The notes beneath the pieces were generated by a model. It saw only the letters and a list, made by a program, of their open reading frames with translations. It had not been told where the DNA came from and searched no databases. Positions 19,541 to 29,509 of a DNA stretch of 64,000 bases are shown here, piece after piece (position 1 is the stretch's first letter; every line of letters starts with the position of its first letter). This stretch comes from Nitratireductor sp. GISD-1A_MAKvit (GTDB lineage: Bacteria; Pseudomonadota; Alphaproteobacteria; Rhizobiales; Rhizobiaceae). The stretch lies in NCBI RefSeq assembly GCF_040819555.1, contig NZ_CP161920.1, positions 3,285,001-3,349,000 on the forward strand. The letters are read 5' to 3'. A program made the translations under genes and the position numbers.

Positions 19541-19649
19541 GGCACTTACCTCCCGGCTGCCGGCCACCTTTCGAAACAAGGTGGCCAGAGGCACAGACAC
19601 AATACTTTACCAAAAAAGTCAAGTTTAATGCCGAAACTGCCGATGGGGT

Positions 19650-20288
19650 TCAGCAGGCTGTCCTGAGCGCCTGAAGATCTGCCCCGCGAATGGCTTCAAG
19701 GTTGCGGCTGATTTTCTCTACGGGCCAGTTCCACCAGGCAATCCCGAGTAGCGTTTCGACGACCTCCGGGTCAAAGCGTACGCGCAGGACGCGCGCCGGA
19801 TTGCCGACCGCGACGGCGTAGGGCGGGATGTCTGAAGCCACGACAGCGCGCGATCCTATGACCGCCCCGTCACCGATGGTGACGCCGGGCATCACCTGCG
19901 CCTCGCGGCCGATCCAGACGTCATTACCGACCATGGTGTCGCCCCGGCCATGCTCGAGATAAGTTTTCGCATCGAACCCGTTTTCCCAGCCATTTCCAAA
20001 AATATTGAATGGGAAGGTGGAGAAGCCCGACATTGTGTGATTTGCACCATTCATGACGAAGGTTGCCCCTTCGGCAATGGCGGCGAAATTTCCGATCAGA
20101 AGCCGGTCGCCGAGAAAATCAAAGTGATAAAGAACATTGTTGTCCTCGAAACGTTCGGCACCGTTGGGATCGTCATAATAGGAGAAATCGCCAACCTCGA
20201 TGTTCGAACGGGTGACGACGTTCTTGAGAAAAACGGTGCGGGGAAAGCCAGCCATGGGGTATGGCGTGGCGGGATCGGGCCCGTGCAT
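19650..20288 (-). CDS. CatB/Vat-type hexapeptide O-acetyltransferase
   Basis: A 212-residue left-handed beta-helix acetyltransferase of the xenobiotic type (chloramphenicol CatB, streptogramin Vat). The catalytic histidine is in FVMNGANHTMSGFSTFPFNI, followed by NDVWIGREAQVMPGVTIGDG and AVGNPARVLRVRF. An excellent ribosome site, AAGGAGG, precedes the start MHGPDPATPYPM. Many chromosomal members do not confer resistance, so the substrate and any drug phenotype remain open. Confidence 0.85.
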   Translation of the reverse strand: MHGPDPATPYPMAGFPRTVFLKNVVTRSNIEVGDFSYYDDPNGAERFEDNNVLYHFDFLGDRLLIGNFAAIAEGATFVMNGANHTMSGFSTFPFNIFGNGWENGFDAKTYLEHGRGDTMVGNDVWIGREAQVMPGVTIGDGAVIGSRAVVASDIPPYAVAVGNPARVLRVRFDPEVVETLLGIAWWNWPVEKISRNLEAIRGADLQALRTAC

Positions 20289-20453
20289 GAGGACCTCCTT
20301 GATCAGAATAAGGGAACATTCCACCGCCTCCGAAATGCGGAAACGGACCGGACCTGAAGTCACGGCGGCGGTCTCTTCGCGGTCCCCTTAGTTGATCATC
20401 GAGGTCTCTCCCTGAGTGCGTTCGCTCTTCTAACTGAGAAAACGGCCGCAGGC

Positions 20454-20484
20454 AAAAAAAAGCCCCGGACGAACCGGGGCTTTT
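20454..20484 (-). terminator. Rho-independent terminator of yidC
   Basis: AGCCCCGG-ACGAA-CCGGGGCT forms a perfect 8-base-pair stem with an A-run on the left (T-run on the minus strand). It lies 14 bases after the yidC stop, so it ends leftward transcription; the shorter T-run on the plus strand may make it bidirectional. Confidence 0.85.
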
Positions 20485-20497
20485 GGAGCATTTCAGC

Positions 20498-22315
20498 TTA
20501 TTCAGCCGGTTTCGGCTTTTTCTTGAACAGACCAGCCAGATTGTCCCAGAGCTCGATCTTGGCGCCCTGGCGCTTCATGATCACGCCCTGCTGGACGATG
20601 GACAGGAAGTTGTTCCAGGCCCAGTAGATCACCAGCCCGGCCGGGAACGTGGCCAGCATGAAGGTGAAGATCACCGGCATCCAGTTGAAGATCATCGCCT
20701 GGGTGGGGTCGGGCGGTGTCGGGTTCATGCGCATCTGCAGGAACATGGTGACGCCCATGATCAGCGGCCAGACGCCAATCAGCAGGAAGGCCGGCACGTC
20801 ATAGGGCAACAGACCGAAAAGGTTGAATATCGAGGTTGGATCGGGAGCCGAGAGATCCTGGATCCAGCCGAAGAACGGCGCATGACGCATCTCGATGGTG
20901 ACGTAGAGCACCTTGTAGAGTGAGAAGAACACCGGGATCTGGATCAGGATCGGCCAGCAGCCGGCCAGCGGATTGATCTTCTCTTTCTTGTAGAGCTCCA
21001 TCATCGCCTGCTGCTGCTTCATCTTGTCATCCGCGTATTTCTCGCGGATTTCCATCATGGCAGGCTGAACCTTCTTCATGTTCGCCATGGACTTGTAGGA
21101 CTTGTTGGCGAGCGGGAAGAAGATGAGTTTGACCACAACCGTGGTGGCAAGGATGGCGACGCCGAAATTGCCAAGCAGCTTGAAGAGCCAGTCGATGAGA
21201 TAGAACATCGGCTTGGTGATGAAGTAGAACCAGCCCCAGTCGATCAGAAGCTCGAACTGGCGGATGCCGCGGTCGTCTTCATAGGCGTCGACAACATTGA
21301 CCTCCTTGGCACCGGCGAAAACCATCAATTCGCTGGTGGCGGAAGCGCCATCGGCAACCGTGATCTCGTCGGTCAGATAGTCGGCCTGGTAGCGCGGCTT
21401 GCCATCACCCGAATATGTGTAGCGCGGCTGGAATTCGCGGCCATTCTGCGGGACCATGGTCACCGCCCAGTATTTATCGGTGATGCCCAGCCAGCCGTCA
21501 GAGGATTTCGCCGGCGTGATCCGCTTTTCCTCTTCGACATCCGAATAGTCGATTTCCTGCAGGCCTTCCTCGCCGGTCACGCCAATCAGGCCTTCATGCA
21601 GGATGTAGATGCCCGAGGTCTTGGGCGTGCCGATACGGGTCGTGCGCCCGTAATTGCGCAGCGCCACGGGAGCGCCGGAAGCGTTTTCCACCGTGTCGGA
21701 CACGGTGAACATGTAGTTTTCGTCCACCGAGAAGGTGCGCTTGAAGGTCAGGCCCTTTTCGTTGGTAAAGGACAGTGTGACGGGGGTCGACGGGGTGAGC
21801 GTCTCGCCTTCGGCAAGCGTCCATTCGGTCGAAGGACCGGGCAGCGTTCCGGCCGCCTCACCGCCGACATAGCCTGTCTCGACATAATAACCGTCAGGGC
21901 CGGTCGAGGGGTTGAGGAGCTGAATATTGGGAGAATCCTTCTCGACGGTCACCCGGTAATCCTTGAGCAGCAGGTCATCGAGACGCGCGCCCCTCAGATT
22001 GATCGATCCTGAGATGCGGGGCGTCTCGACCGCGACGCGTTCGCTGCCGGCAATCGCTGCGGCCCGGTCGAGCGGAGCGACCGACTGGCTGGCGGTGCCG
22101 GGCACCGAGCCTTCGCCACTCGCCGGCGTCGGTATATCGCTGTTCTCACCGCTGGAAGCCGTACCGGCCGGGGCCGTTTCCGCCGCCTGTCGCTCTTCGA
22201 CCTGAACGGCCTCGCGCTGCTCTTCGATGCGCGGGTTCATGTAGAAAACCTGCCAAAGCGTCAGGATCAACACGGACAGCGCGATCGTGATGAGAAAATT
22301 GCGATTGTTATCCAT
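20498..22315 (-). CDS. yidC: Membrane protein insertase YidC
   Basis: YidC inserts and folds inner-membrane proteins with or without SecYEG. The 605-residue protein has the N-terminal anchor ([20 protein letters not shown]), a large periplasmic beta domain, and the conserved C-terminal helices, including [20 protein letters not shown] and [20 protein letters not shown]. The start overlaps the upstream rnpA by 8 bases. A further ATG 10 codons upstream lies inside rnpA and is less likely. Confidence 0.97.
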   Translation of the reverse strand: MDNNRNFLITIALSVLILTLWQVFYMNPRIEEQREAVQVEERQAAETAPAGTASSGENSDIPTPASGEGSVPGTASQSVAPLDRAAAIAGSERVAVETPRISGSINLRGARLDDLLLKDYRVTVEKDSPNIQLLNPSTGPDGYYVETGYVGGEAAGTLPGPSTEWTLAEGETLTPSTPVTLSFTNEKGLTFKRTFSVDENYMFTVSDTVENASGAPVALRNYGRTTRIGTPKTSGIYILHEGLIGVTGEEGLQEIDYSDVEEEKRITPAKSSDGWLGITDKYWAVTMVPQNGREFQPRYTYSGDGKPRYQADYLTDEITVADGASATSELMVFAGAKEVNVVDAYEDDRGIRQFELLIDWGWFYFITKPMFYLIDWLFKLLGNFGVAILATTVVVKLIFFPLANKSYKSMANMKKVQPAMMEIREKYADDKMKQQQAMMELYKKEKINPLAGCWPILIQIPVFFSLYKVLYVTIEMRHAPFFGWIQDLSAPDPTSIFNLFGLLPYDVPAFLLIGVWPLIMGVTMFLQMRMNPTPPDPTQAMIFNWMPVIFTFMLATFPAGLVIYWAWNNFLSIVQQGVIMKRQGAKIELWDNLAGLFKKKPKPAE

Positions 22316-22688
22316 CGATGTCCTTGCCCTTCCCTCGTCTGGCATCAGGTTCTCCGATGCGACGGGAAAGCTCGTCTTTCAGGGAGGCGAACGGTGCGTC
22401 AAGCACAGAACGCCGCGCCACGATCACATAATCCTTGCCGGCGGCCATGTCGTGCACCGCGTGAAGGCGGCAGGCTTCCTTGAGCCGCCGGCGCACGCGG
22501 TTTCGAACCACCGCGTTGCCGACTTTCTTCGTGACTGTAATGCCCAGTCGTGGCGGGTCTTTGTCGCCACGGTCGAGCACTTCCAGCAGAAAAAGCCGCC
22601 CGCGTCGCTTTTCACCGCGACGGACGGCCAGAAACTCGGCGCGTTTCTTGAGGCGCGCCGGGGGTGGGACGGCTGGCCGGTCCGTCAT
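22308..22688 (-). CDS. rnpA: Ribonuclease P protein component
   Basis: RnpA is the protein subunit of RNase P, which matures tRNA 5' ends. The 126-residue protein has [20 protein letters not shown] and the signature [17 protein letters not shown] (the RNR motif). It overlaps the yidC start by 8 bases and follows rpmH, the universal bacterial order. Confidence 0.94.
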   Translation of the reverse strand: MTDRPAVPPPARLKKRAEFLAVRRGEKRRGRLFLLEVLDRGDKDPPRLGITVTKKVGNAVVRNRVRRRLKEACRLHAVHDMAAGKDYVIVARRSVLDAPFASLKDELSRRIGEPDARRGKGKDIDG

Positions 22689-22711
22689 CTTTCCGGCCTC
22701 GCCTCCAAACC

Positions 22712-22846
22712 TTATGCGGACAGCCGCTTGCGGCCGCGATTGCGGCGGGCCGCGATCACGCGACGGCCGCCCTTGGTTGCCATGCGTGCACGGAAACCGT
22801 GCCGACGTTTACGAACGATCTTGGAAGGCTGATATGTACGCTTCAT
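22712..22846 (-). CDS. rpmH: 50S ribosomal protein L34
   Basis: A 44-codon gene read on the minus strand. The protein begins [18 protein letters not shown] and ends in a basic RGRKRLSA tail, the universally conserved L34 sequence. It precedes rnpA, as in nearly all bacteria. Confidence 0.97.
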   Translation of the reverse strand: MKRTYQPSKIVRKRRHGFRARMATKGGRRVIAARRNRGRKRLSA

Positions 22847-23061
22847 TTGTTTTAATACCGCGGAGTGCGGCCCTTCTTAATTCTGTTTCAATGAACAGGA
22901 GCTTTGCTTTTCGGGCTGGTCCGAAGGCACGAGAACGCGCCGCCGGACGCAAGGCCCAAGCGTGGCCGGGCTTATAGGAGCATGGATGCGCCGAGTCAAT
23001 CAAAACGGAGCGAATGCGGGCCTGACGCGGCAAGGGGTCTCACCCTGACAGCGCGAGCGGC

Positions 23062-23689
23062 TCAATCCTGCGGTATCTGTATCGCCGCGGCTCTTTCCAC
23101 CGGGTTTGCGCTCCTGGCCAACCCGTCCGCCACGCCGGCCCCTGTCGGCGGCACTGCGATTCTGGCTCATCTTGCGCTTGCCCTCAAGGCTCGTGATGGG
23201 AAGGCGCAGCCCGACAATCCCGCGCAACTGCCCCTTGATGAACCTTTCAGGCGCATCGGAAACCGACCAGACTTCCGTGCGGCCCGCTTCATGCAGAGAG
23301 GTCAAACGTTCCACCACGCCACGAAGCCGGCCCTCATCCTCGAAGAATTCGATCGGCCCGCGCGCCTGAACCACAGTGTAGTTCCAGGTGGGAACCACCT
23401 TTCCGTGCTCTTTCTTGGAGGCATACCAGGATGGGGTGACATAGGCGTCGGGGCCCATGAAAATTGCAAGCGCCTCGCCCGTCGGCGTATCCTTCCACTG
23501 CTCATTGGCGCGGGCAAGATGGCCATAGAGTGTGCCGTAACGCCCCTCCGTTTCGTCGAGAAACAGGGGAAGCGGGCTGGCATGGAGCCCATTCGTACCG
23601 GATGTCACGACATTGGCAAGCCGCGCCGCCCGCATCAGATCATGAAGCGCGGGCAGCTCTTCCTCTCGAAAGGCGGGTGGGCAATACAT
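23062..23689 (-). CDS. paiB: PaiB-type FMN-binding regulator, frameshifted near the 3' end
   Basis: The protein matches the PaiB family: MYCPPAFREEELPALHDLM, then FMGPDAYVTPSWYASK and VVPTWNYTVVQARG, then GKRKMSQNRSAADR. As read, the tail turns into arginine-rich nonsense running to 23000. Removing one base from the CCCC run at 23139-23142 gives AGVADGLARS and a stop at 23062, for a 208-residue protein of normal length. PaiB proteins bind flavin and are described as negative transcriptional regulators. Confidence 0.85.
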
Positions 23690-23794
23690 CTCGGTTCGTC
23701 TCCCTGAAGATCGTGCAAACCTAACGCGCGCGCCGGATCGGGAAAAGAACGGGATCCGCCTTGCACAACAGGAAAACGGCTGTGGCGCAAAGCG

Positions 23795-24700
23795 CTATCG
23801 GCGGCGTTCCATTCCCTGACGGAACTGCTCGAAGATGTTTTCCACGCCGCGCTCATAGTCATCACGCGTCTTGCGACCGGTCTCGAACATCTGGCCGAAC
23901 AGATCGTCATAGGGATTGCGGGGGCGACCACTCGGATTGGTTTCCGGTTCGGGTTGCGGCGCGCGACCGCTCTGCGGTTCCGATTGCCCAGCACCCTGCC
24001 CGCCGCGCAGGAACTGGTCGAAGATATCCCCCAGCGGATTGTTGCCCTGCCCGCCCGAGGGCGCAGCACGCCCGGCGGAACCTCCGCCACCGAACATGCC
24101 TTCCAGGATCTGGCCGAGCGGATTATCGGACGGGCTCATGCCGGAAGGGGCTCGCCCACGCGGCTGAGCGCCGGATTGCTGCTGCCCCATCTGGCGCATC
24201 ATCTGCTCCATGAGGTCACCGAGCATGCCACCGCTGCCAGCCTGCGCCTGATGCGGCTGCGCGCCCTGCATCTGACCGGTAGACTGTTTGAAGAGACCGC
24301 CCATGAGCATGGAGGCGAGCACGGGAAGCATCTGCTTGAGCATGTCCTGACCAAGCCCGGTGGCCTGTGCTGCATGGCTCGCCACGGCACGGCTCACATC
24401 CTTGGAGCCGAACAGATGTCCAAGAATACCGTTCCCCTCTTCCACACCCTGCGGCGAGAAAGCGTTGGCGGCATCCTCGAAATATTTTGCGTGCTGGCCG
24501 GAGGCGAGCGCCCCGAGAAAACTGCCAGCGCCGTGAGGATCGGAGACGTTTCGCTTCAGACCCTGGCTGAATGCGGGAAGCAAGGCTTCCATGGCTTCCT
24601 GCGCCTGTTCCGGGGATATGCCGAACTGCCTGGCAATCCTGTCCACGCCCTGCCCCTCACCGGCATTGTTGAGCATCTCGAACAGCGGAAGCATGGGCAT
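23795..24700 (-). CDS. DUF937 domain protein
   Basis: A 301-residue protein. The first 140 residues form the helical DUF937 domain (VDRIARQFGISPEQAQEAME, GGLF-type glycine motifs such as MLMGGLFKQS). The rest is a low-complexity Gly/Gln/Pro-rich region with repeated DNPLGQILEGMFGGGG and NNPLGDIFDQFLRGG units, ending in a charged helix. The function is unknown. Confidence 0.8.
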   Translation of the reverse strand: MPMLPLFEMLNNAGEGQGVDRIARQFGISPEQAQEAMEALLPAFSQGLKRNVSDPHGAGSFLGALASGQHAKYFEDAANAFSPQGVEEGNGILGHLFGSKDVSRAVASHAAQATGLGQDMLKQMLPVLASMLMGGLFKQSTGQMQGAQPHQAQAGSGGMLGDLMEQMMRQMGQQQSGAQPRGRAPSGMSPSDNPLGQILEGMFGGGGSAGRAAPSGGQGNNPLGDIFDQFLRGGQGAGQSEPQSGRAPQPEPETNPSGRPRNPYDDLFGQMFETGRKTRDDYERGVENIFEQFRQGMERRR

Positions 24701-24811
24701 TCTCCTTCATTCAATCGTCGCCGAGAAGATATCGGACCTTTGCTTCAGAAAGATAACCCGACAAATCCGCTTTGTCTTCGTTCCCTTGAACGAACGACCG
24801 GGGGCGGATGC

Positions 24812-26186
24812 CTAATAGGCCTGTTCGAGGAACACCGGCTCGATCGACCTGTCCCAGCGGGTGTTGAAAGCATTCGCCAGTTCTTCCGCGCTCGTTGTGC
24901 CGCGCGCGACGATCTCGTCGAGCGGGCTCAGGAAGCTTGCCTCGTCATAGCCTTCCGCATTGAGACGCCTGCGGGCGGAAAGCCCCTTGCGCGAAATGGC
25001 CAGAACCTCGCGGGCAATGTCACGCAGGTCGTGATTGCGGAACCGCGTGGCGAGCCCCACTTTCGGCACGACATTGCGCATGGCATCGACCTCCTCGAAG
25101 GACCAGTCGGAGGTGAGGTCGTGAGCGGCATCGAGTGCGGTCTGATCATAGAGCAGCCCCACCCAGAAAGCCGGCAGCGCACAGATGCGCCGCCACGGGC
25201 CGCCATCGGCGCCGCGCATTTCCAGAAAACGCTTGAGACGCACATCGGGAAAGAGCGTGGAAAGATGGTTCGACCAGTCGCCAATGGTCGGCAGGCCGTC
25301 GGTGACCTCGTCCTTGAGGGCTCCTTCCATGAACTGGCGGAAGGTGATGTGTGTGCAGTCGTGATAGCGCCCGTCACGAAGGATGAAGTACATCGGCACA
25401 TCGAGCGCCCATTCCACGTAATCGGCAAAGCCGAAGCGCTCGGTGAAGACGAAGGGCAGAAGACCGGCACGCTGGTTGTCCGTGTCACGCCAGATATCGC
25501 CACGCCAGGACTGGAGACCGTTGAGCCGCCCTTCCGTGAACGGGGAATTGGCGAAGAGCGCGGTGGAGAGCGGCTGCAGGCGCTGCGCCACCTGCATCTT
25601 GCGGCGCATATCGGCTTCGGTCTCGAAGTCGAGATTCACCTGGATCGTGCAGGTGCGATACATCATGTCGAGGCCCTGCGTACCGACCTTCGGCATGTAG
25701 GGCCGTCATGATCCTGTAGCGCGATTTCGGCATTTGCGGCGTTTCGGCCAGCGACCATTTGGGGCTTCCACCGAGACCCAGAAAGCGAATACCCAGCGGC
25801 TCGGCGATCTCGCGCAACTGCGCCAGATGGGCATTGCCTTCGCGGCAGGTCTGATGGAGCGTTTCCAGTGGCGCGCCGGAAAGTTCGAACTGGCCGCCCG
25901 GCTCCAGCGAGATGGCGCCCTGCCCCGTCGGCTCGACCAGGCCGATGATGTGGCCGTCGTCCTCTATGGCGTCCCAACCGAGAATCCGCTGCATGCCCTC
26001 CAGCACCGCCTTGATGCCACGTTCGCCTTCATAGGGAACCGGCCGATTACCATCGACATAGAAAGGGAATTTCTCGTGCTCGGTGCCGATGCGCCACATT
26101 TCCTTGGGCTTACAGCCTTTGGCGAGGTCGGCGGCAAGTTCTTCGACCCGCTCGATCGGCCGATTGTCGGTGGTGTCACGGGCCAT
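24812..26186 (-). CDS. gshA: Glutamate-cysteine ligase, interrupted by a one-base frameshift
   Basis: This is the plant/alphaproteobacterial-type ligase (457 residues after correction) that makes gamma-glutamylcysteine for glutathione. The first part has MWRIGTEHEKFPFYVDGNRP and GQGAISLEPGGQFELSG, and breaks after SRYRIMTA. The second part resumes at MPKVGTQGLDMMYRTCTIQ and continues to 24812. Removing one G from the GGG at 25700-25702 joins them exactly as IMTAYMPKVG. GGAGGACG precedes the start codon. Confidence 0.93.
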
Positions 26187-26359
26187 GTACGTCCTCCAGG
26201 AGCGACCTGCATCCAAAATCCGCATTTATGCGAACGCCACCTGATGCCACGTGACTGCAAAATGCCAGAGCAAACCATCAGCTACTGATGGTCATGCAAA
26301 CAATTCGGTTCAAGTAAGAATTGCTGATTGGAGCGTCAACCAAACTTGATGTGAAAACC

Positions 26360-27097
26360 TCAATGCCAGTCCCCCACGCTTGCCTGAATGACAGCGAGAG
26401 CGGCCACGGCTGCCGTGTCGGCCCGCAGGATGCGGGGCCCGAGCGGAATGGGCGTCACGAATGGCAAGGCACGCAGCTGCGCGCGCTCGGACTCGGAAAA
26501 CCCGCCCTCCGGGCCAACCAGAAGCGCCAGTTTCTTCTCGTGCACCGCCGATAGCGCCTGCATGGGATTGTTGGTCGCGGCATCCTCATCGCAGAAAATC
26601 AGGCGACGATCGGGCTCCCAATCGGTCAGAAGGCGATCAAGCTTCACCGGTTCGAGGACCTCCGGCACGGCCAGAATGCCGCACTGTTCGGCGGCCTCCA
26701 TGACATTGGCCTCGAGCCGCTGGGTGCCGGGCTTTGCCACCTGCGTGTGCTGGGTGATGACGGGTTGCAGACGCCCTGCGCCCATTTCGACAGCCTTTTG
26801 CACGAGATAATCGAGACGGCCCTTTTTCAACGGGGCAAAGCAGTAGAGCAGATCGGGTTGAGGGGTCTGGGGGCGGGCCTGACTGGTCATGTGCAGACGC
26901 ATCGCCTTGCGGCTGGCGTCGATCAGCTCGGCATGCCATTCGCCATCGCGCCCGTTGAAGACGAGCACTTCGTTGCCTTCGCGCATGCGAAGGACATTGG
27001 TTAGATAGTGAGCCTGTTCCCGGCTGGTTTCCACCTCGGCACCGAGAGCAAGGGCGGCATCGATGAACAGCCGCTGCAGTTTATAGTTCGCACGCAT
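26360..27097 (-). CDS. rsmE: 16S rRNA (uracil(1498)-N3)-methyltransferase
   Basis: A SPOUT-class methyltransferase of 245 residues. The knot signatures are [17 protein letters not shown] and [20 protein letters not shown]; the N-terminal PUA-like domain shows [20 protein letters not shown]. RsmE methylates U1498 in the decoding region of 16S rRNA. I prefer [13 protein letters not shown] as the start over an ATG seven codons upstream. Confidence 0.94.
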   Translation of the reverse strand: MRANYKLQRLFIDAALALGAEVETSREQAHYLTNVLRMREGNEVLVFNGRDGEWHAELIDASRKAMRLHMTSQARPQTPQPDLLYCFAPLKKGRLDYLVQKAVEMGAGRLQPVITQHTQVAKPGTQRLEANVMEAAEQCGILAVPEVLEPVKLDRLLTDWEPDRRLIFCDEDAATNNPMQALSAVHEKKLALLVGPEGGFSESERAQLRALPFVTPIPLGPRILRADTAAVAALAVIQASVGDWH

Positions 27098-27128
27098 GCC
27101 GGTCTGATGGTGGATCAATCTTGCGGCG

Positions 27129-27773
27129 TCAAGAGGCGATGCTCGCGTGCCAGACCGGGGAATACCCCTCGCGCAGCGCCAGAACGGTCAGGGGCGGTGT
27201 CAGCAGTTGAACAACAGACGGGATCAATTCCGGTGAAAGGGTGCCTCCGTAGCCCTCAAAGTGCCATGCATGAAGTGTTCCGTCACGCAGCGCGTAAGCT
27301 CTCTCTCCACAAGCAATCATGGCCCCGTCGGGAAGATCCGGCAACGTTTCGGTCGCGATCATTTGTATTCTGCCCGAGGATGCCAGCCTTTGGCCATGGA
27401 GAATGGCGTCAACGTCGGAGGCCTTCAATGCCTGGTTTCTCTTCGCTGCGCGCACGCAGGTCAGAAACTCCACTGCCGCCTCGCGACGGCAGAAGAAACA
27501 GGGCCGATGTCCCGCAGCAAGGGCTGTCACCTCGTCGAGAAAGAAGAGTTCCGTCCATCCTGTTCCGCCTGTCGGACTATTCCGGCCCATGACCTCACGC
27601 CGGCGCCCCCTGAACGCGCAGGCGCAGATGATCCAGGCTCTGGTCGTCCAGCGGCGACGCAAGAGCGTTTTGGTGTCGGGATCGTGAACAACGCCCCGAT
27701 TTCCAGTGAACAGTCCGCGCGCCTGAGTTGCAGCAGGCTGACCGAACGGATCGACGCGATTCTGCAGAGGCAT
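27129..27773 (-). CDS. Conserved protein of unknown function with CxxC motif
   Basis: A 214-residue soluble protein. Conserved-looking segments are [40 protein letters not shown] and CFFCRREAA, the last containing a CxxC that could bind metal. There is no signal peptide or membrane helix. It lies just upstream of rsmE on the same strand with a 31-base gap, so it may be co-transcribed. I do not recognise its function. Confidence 0.65.
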   Translation of the reverse strand: MPLQNRVDPFGQPAATQARGLFTGNRGVVHDPDTKTLLRRRWTTRAWIICACAFRGRRREVMGRNSPTGGTGWTELFFLDEVTALAAGHRPCFFCRREAAVEFLTCVRAAKRNQALKASDVDAILHGQRLASSGRIQMIATETLPDLPDGAMIACGERAYALRDGTLHAWHFEGYGGTLSPELIPSVVQLLTPPLTVLALREGYSPVWHASIAS

Positions 27774-27918
27774 GGAAATCTCCACCTTTTTGGGCGTCTG
27801 TCATAAACGATGTGGGTATTGGCGTATAAGTTGTTTCAATCTTAAGCTGTTTGTGTTTATTGCAGCCTGCGCAGCGCGGGGAGCTGCGGTTACAGACTAT
27901 CAAGGGGATTAGGGCCGG

Positions 27919-28059
27919 ATGACAATCGGGCGTGCAACTGTCGTGTTTCTTATCACTGTTTCTGCGTTCACGCTGATTGGCGCGCGGTTGCTTTCAGCAG
28001 GTGCTGCAGGCGACCACCATACCGTGGATGGTTACGGCATCTCCGCCGCCATCGAGTAG
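27919..28059 (+). CDS. Possible small exported protein (46 residues)
   Basis: A short frame starting MTIGRATVVFLITVSAFTLI and ending DGYGISAAIE. The hydrophobic N-terminal stretch followed by small residues (SAGAAG) looks like a signal peptide or single membrane anchor. A purine-rich GGGGATTAGGG lies upstream. It sits alone between two divergent or convergent neighbours. Support is limited to these features. Confidence 0.35.
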   Translation: MTIGRATVVFLITVSAFTLIGARLLSAGAAGDHHTVDGYGISAAIE

Positions 28060-28090
28060 AGACCGGCTTTCTGCATCAGGTCGCCCGCCG

Positions 28091-28831
28091 TCAGCAGGCA
28101 ACCTCGATCAATCGCTTTTCCAGTCCTTCCATCCTGAGCGCCGTCAAGCGGCCACTGTGCCATGCGCCGGTGTCGAGGTTCACGCGGTTCTTACGGAGTT
28201 CCGGCGCTCGCACAGGCGTATGGCCATGCACGATCACTTTGGGATGAAGCCCCTCGAATGCGTGGAACTCGCGTCTGATCCAGATTAGATCGTCCGCCGA
28301 CTGGGCTTCGAGGGTTAAGCCGGGGCGAATGCCCGCGTGGCAGAAGAAGAAATCGCCGAACGAGACCGAATAAGGCAGCGTGGCCAGAAACGCCCTGTGG
28401 CGCTGCGGCACGGCGCGAACCAATGCGGCATGGCCCGGCATCATTTTCTCGCGTGATGTCAGATCGATTTCGACACCATAGGATAACGCCGTCTCGAAAC
28501 CACCATTGCAGGCGAACAGGCCGAACGGGTCTGGGTTGGAGAGGAAGTCGAGAAAGCCCAGATCATGATTGCCGGCAAGCGCAATGACACGCGGGCCGCG
28601 CTCGCGCTGCCCGGCGAGATACTCGATCACGCCACGTGAATTGGCACCGCGATCGACATAGTCGCCCAGATAGATGATACGCCAGTCAGCGGGGCGGTCA
28701 TGAAGGATTTCCTCCATGATCCGCGCATGCATTGCGGCCAGCAGATCGTGCCGGCCGTGAATGTCGCCGACCGCGTAAAGGCGCAGGCCATGGGGCGTCG
28801 AAGCCTCATCATATGAGACCCCGACGGCCAT
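28091..28831 (-). CDS. Metallophosphoesterase (PPP-type Ser/Thr phosphatase-like)
   Basis: A 246-residue phosphoesterase with the complete metal-site series: YAVGDIHGRHDLL, IIYLGDYVDRGANSRG, ALAGNHDLGFLDFL, and later FFFCHAGIRPG and VIVHGHTPV. This is the PPP-type layout shared by bacterial PrpA/ApaH-like enzymes. It starts 3 bases after the lutC stop, so it is the last gene of the gntR-lutABC operon. The substrate is unknown. Confidence 0.88.
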   Translation of the reverse strand: MAVGVSYDEASTPHGLRLYAVGDIHGRHDLLAAMHARIMEEILHDRPADWRIIYLGDYVDRGANSRGVIEYLAGQRERGPRVIALAGNHDLGFLDFLSNPDPFGLFACNGGFETALSYGVEIDLTSREKMMPGHAALVRAVPQRHRAFLATLPYSVSFGDFFFCHAGIRPGLTLEAQSADDLIWIRREFHAFEGLHPKVIVHGHTPVRAPELRKNRVNLDTGAWHSGRLTALRMEGLEKRLIEVAC

Positions 28832-28834
28832 TCC

Positions 28835-29509
28835 TCACCCGTCGACAACGATGAGATGCAGCGCGCGCGGCCCATGCGCGCCGAGCAGCATGGTCTGCTC
28901 GATGTCGCCTGAGCGCGATGGACCGGTAATGAGGTTCAGCAGTCTTGGCATGTCACCTCTGCCATATTTGCGCCTGAGGCGCGAAATCACCGTCTCAAGA
29001 TCGCCGGCAATGTCTTTCGCGTCAATGACGATGATGTGGTGATCGGGCACGAAGTTTACCGTGGTCGGATTGTCCTTGCCCGATGGCAGGGCGACCGTGC
29101 CCGTTTCCGCGACGGCGGCGAAAGCGTGGCTCACACCGACCTCGTCTGCCGGTTCAGTTCGTCCAAGCTTCACCTCAAGCGATTTCTGGCTCGCCCAGTC
29201 CATGCGCTTCAGCCGTTTGTCGTCGCCCATGCGAACGGAAGGGGCCAGGTTCTTCGAGCGCAGATAATGGGTCACGGCTTGTGGCACATCATCTGACTTT
29301 TTCACCCGCTCGACCGTGGCCGTGACGGCCTCGGCCATGCGACAGAACAGAGCGACGCGTTCCTCGCCCTCCACCTGCCCGCGCGCCGGAATAAGTCCGC
29401 GCGGCGGCTTTGCAAGGCGCTTTTCGACAGCTTCGCGCCTTGCAGCATCTTTCGTGGAAACGGACGCTGCCGCCCGCAGCTTGCCAAGAATGGCCTCGCG
29501 CGTGCTCAT
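28835..29509 (-). CDS. lutC: Lactate utilization protein C (LUD domain)
   Basis: A 224-residue LUD-domain protein, the LutC/YkgG component of the LutABC complex that oxidises L-lactate to pyruvate. Visible segments: VSHAFAAVAETGTVALPSGK, NFVPDHHIIVIDAKDI and LNLITGPSRSGDIEQTMLLG, the conserved C-terminal LUD signature. It overlaps lutB by four bases (ATGA). Confidence 0.92.
   Translation of the reverse strand: MSTREAILGKLRAAASVSTKDAARREAVEKRLAKPPRGLIPARGQVEGEERVALFCRMAEAVTATVERVKKSDDVPQAVTHYLRSKNLAPSVRMGDDKRLKRMDWASQKSLEVKLGRTEPADEVGVSHAFAAVAETGTVALPSGKDNPTTVNFVPDHHIIVIDAKDIAGDLETVISRLRRKYGRGDMPRLLNLITGPSRSGDIEQTMLLGAHGPRALHLIVVDG

Noticed and set aside
23954..25711. 585-codon open frame on the plus strand
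   Set aside because: It is antisense to the DUF937 gene and gshA.
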